A DNA stretch of 15,645 bases, taken from assembly GCA_049889655.1 (NCBI GenBank), contig JBMHCY010000067.1, forward strand, positions 1 through 15,645, in the 5' to 3' direction. The notes beneath the pieces are model-generated. The model was not told the DNA's origin, searched no databases, and was given only the letters and a program-made list of their open reading frames with translations. Made by a program: the position numbers and the translations under genes. Shown in pieces: positions 14,268 through 15,645 of this stretch. The first letter of the stretch is position 1. Each line of letters opens with the position of its first letter. The stretch is from UBA1172 sp049889655 (GTDB lineage: Bacteria > Pseudomonadota > Alphaproteobacteria > Puniceispirillales > UBA1172).

Positions 14268-15047
14268 ATGGATCAGCTCAATGTTTTTGTAACCGGTGCC
14301 ACCAGCGGCATAGGCCTGGGTGTCGCCCGAATGCTGGCAAAAGAAGGCCACCGGATCTGTTTCAACGGCCTTGCCGATAAAGCCCGGGTGGCTGAGATCA
14401 GCGATGAGCTCCGGCAACTGGGGGCAGCCTCCGCTGACTATTTCGATGCGGATATGCGGCGGCCTGATGATATCCGCCGGATGATGGCTGCTGCCGAGGA
14501 AGCCCTTGGCCGCATCGATGGACTGGTCAACAATGCCGGTATTCAGCACGTTGCCCCGGTGGAGGATTTTCCCCCGGAAAAATGGGATGAGGTGATCGCC
14601 ATCAACCTTTCCGCCTGTTTCCATACCATCGCAATGGTCATGCCGGGCATGAAGGCCAGAGGCTTCGGGCGTATCGTTAATATCGCGTCTGTCCACGGGC
14701 TGACAGCATCATCGGGCAAGGTTGCCTATGTTGCGGCCAAGCACGGGCTGGTCGGGCTGACCCGCACCATTGCCCTCGAAGGCGCAACCCATGGCGTGAC
14801 CTGCAACGCCATCTGCCCCGGCTGGGTGCGAACCCCGCTTGTTGAAGCTCAGATCGAAGCCCGCATGGCCGCCAAGGGCACAAGCCGTGAGGATGAATCG
14901 CGTGATCTGGTGATCGAACGCCAGCCAACGGGCGAGTTTGTCACGATTGAGCAGATCGCGGCGTTCGTTTCCTATCTGATGGGGCCCCATGCCGCCTCGA
15001 TCACCGGCTCACCCCTGACCATCGACGGGGCGTTCACCTCCTGGTAA
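14268..15047 (+). CDS. bdhA: D-3-hydroxybutyrate dehydrogenase (SDR family)
   Basis: The enzyme interconverts 3-hydroxybutyrate and acetoacetate with NAD, as in use of polyhydroxybutyrate or ketone bodies. The 259-residue short-chain dehydrogenase has VTGATSGIG (8-16) for NAD binding, NNAG (88-91), and catalytic S141, Y154 and K158 (in NIASVHG and YVAAKHG). The four residues that bind hydroxybutyrate in the Pseudomonas fragi enzyme (Q94, H144, K152, Q196 there) have counterparts Q93, H143, K151 and Q195 here, in AGIQHVAP, SVHGL, SGKVAY and LVEAQ. This makes the substrate call firm. GAGGA (14259-14263) precedes the ATG by four bases. It follows DUF1192 by 12 bases and converges on the ygfZ-type gene with a 5-base gap. 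Confidence 0.93.
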   Translation: MDQLNVFVTGATSGIGLGVARMLAKEGHRICFNGLADKARVAEISDELRQLGAASADYFDADMRRPDDIRRMMAAAEEALGRIDGLVNNAGIQHVAPVEDFPPEKWDEVIAINLSACFHTIAMVMPGMKARGFGRIVNIASVHGLTASSGKVAYVAAKHGLVGLTRTIALEGATHGVTCNAICPGWVRTPLVEAQIEARMAAKGTSREDESRDLVIERQPTGEFVTIEQIAAFVSYLMGPHAASITGSPLTIDGAFTSW

Positions 15048-15052
15048 GGGGG

Positions 15053-15645
15053 TTATCCGCTGTTCTGGTCAGTACCGGGCAGGGGCAGCAGCCGTGGCGG
15101 CAGAAACGGTGTGATCACCTCGCCACCGACTTCAAGCGGGGTTTCGGGATCGTTGAGGAACGCCAGCCGGACCGAGGCCAGCCCCAGTGCGGCATCGCCA
15201 TCGGCAAGGCAGGCCAGCAGATCACCGGCGTCTTTTCCGGCTGCTGTGATCTGCGCCGGTGAAGCCAGAACAGAGGTCAGACGAACCGGCACAAAAGACC
15301 GTTTCACCAGCCCGCGATAGCGTGTCCGGGCTGTCACTTCCTGGCCGATATAGCAGCCCTTCTCGAAACTGATTCCGGCATCGAGATCAAGCCGGGCTTC
15401 CAGCGGCAGGGCCTTTTCCGGGATCAGTTCGGCCGCCCCTTCAAAAACGCCATGCTGCCAGCGGAATGCGGTAAACGCAGCCTCTTCCGCGGCGGTATCG
15501 ACAGCCCCGTAGAAGCGGCTGACAGTCTCGGCAAAGCGAGGGTCACGGCGGCTATTTTCAGCTGTCCCGATCACGGCATGGACAGGCGTGTCATCAGCGG
15601 TGATCGTCACCGCCCGCCGCAGCCGGTAGAGTTTCAGTTTGCTGA
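15053..15645 (-). CDS. ygfZ: YgfZ/GcvT-like folate-binding protein, 5' part outside the window
   Basis: This is the C-terminal part, about 196 residues, of a folate-binding protein related to GcvT that helps build or repair certain iron-sulfur enzymes such as MiaB. The signature KGCYIGQEVTARTRYRG is at about 15311-15361, with the conserved Cys. The frame is open past the GTG at 15610, and the codons beyond read SKLKLYRLRRAV, the usual YgfZ sequence before this point. The gene therefore starts outside the window, and the GTG is not the real start. The stop is 5 bases from the facing bdhA stop. The mid-protein segment RFYGAVDTAAEEAAFTAFRW and the short C-terminal beta domain (ALGLASVRLAFL) fit the family. 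Confidence 0.9.
   Translation of the reverse strand, partial: SKLKLYRLRRAVTITADDTPVHAVIGTAENSRRDPRFAETVSRFYGAVDTAAEEAAFTAFRWQHGVFEGAAELIPEKALPLEARLDLDAGISFEKGCYIGQEVTARTRYRGLVKRSFVPVRLTSVLASPAQITAAGKDAGDLLACLADGDAALGLASVRLAFLNDPETPLEVGGEVITPFLPPRLLPLPGTDQNSG

Overview
The window looks like chromosomal, housekeeping DNA from an alphaproteobacterium. The set of gene families points that way: a COQ9 family protein, a TrcR/DUF1013 protein, DUF1192, a DUF465 (YdcH-type) protein next to purE-purK, an alphaproteobacterial-style S21, and an ABC1 kinase of the KVAQ type. The genome seems moderately GC-rich and compact. A marine, SAR116-like or Rhodospirillales-like source is plausible, but that is a guess from gene style only. 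I see no integrase, transposase, phage gene, CRISPR array or toxin-antitoxin pair.

Layout: (1) 1-1424, + strand: a nitrate/sulfonate/taurine-type ABC permease, cut by the window start and interrupted by an in-frame TAA at 654-656; a tRNA-Arg(CCT) follows on the - strand. (2) 1585-3656: an EamA/DMT transporter (+) preceded by a long near-palindrome, facing a 3-hydroxyisobutyrate dehydrogenase-family gene (-). (3) 3839-7007: an M3-family oligoendopeptidase overlapping by 8 bases with an ABC1/UbiB-like kinase gene. (4) 6998-7719, - strand: a YpeA-like GNAT acetyltransferase and rpsU, with a strong UUCG-loop terminator between them and a good promoter upstream of rpsU. (5) 7875-9479, +: a COQ9 family gene and metA (with the Glu111 that marks acetyl-CoA-using enzymes). 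(6) 9476-11307, -: DUF465 gene, purE and purK, probably one transcript. (7) 11452-13347, +: a propionyl-CoA synthetase gene behind a 21-base operator-like inverted repeat. (8) 13358-15645: trcR (-) divergent from DUF1192-bdhA (+), then the end of a ygfZ-type gene (-) running out of the window.

Functional threads: respiratory/quinone biology (COQ9 family, ABC1 kinase), short-chain acid catabolism (3-hydroxyisobutyrate dehydrogenase family, propionyl-CoA synthetase, 3-hydroxybutyrate dehydrogenase), purine and methionine synthesis, and alphaproteobacterial growth/cell-cycle control (TrcR). No clear new multi-gene system stands out. The most useful leads are the interrupted permease, three palindromic regulatory candidates (1584-1614, 11391-11411, 14007-14014) and the coupled peptidase-kinase pair.
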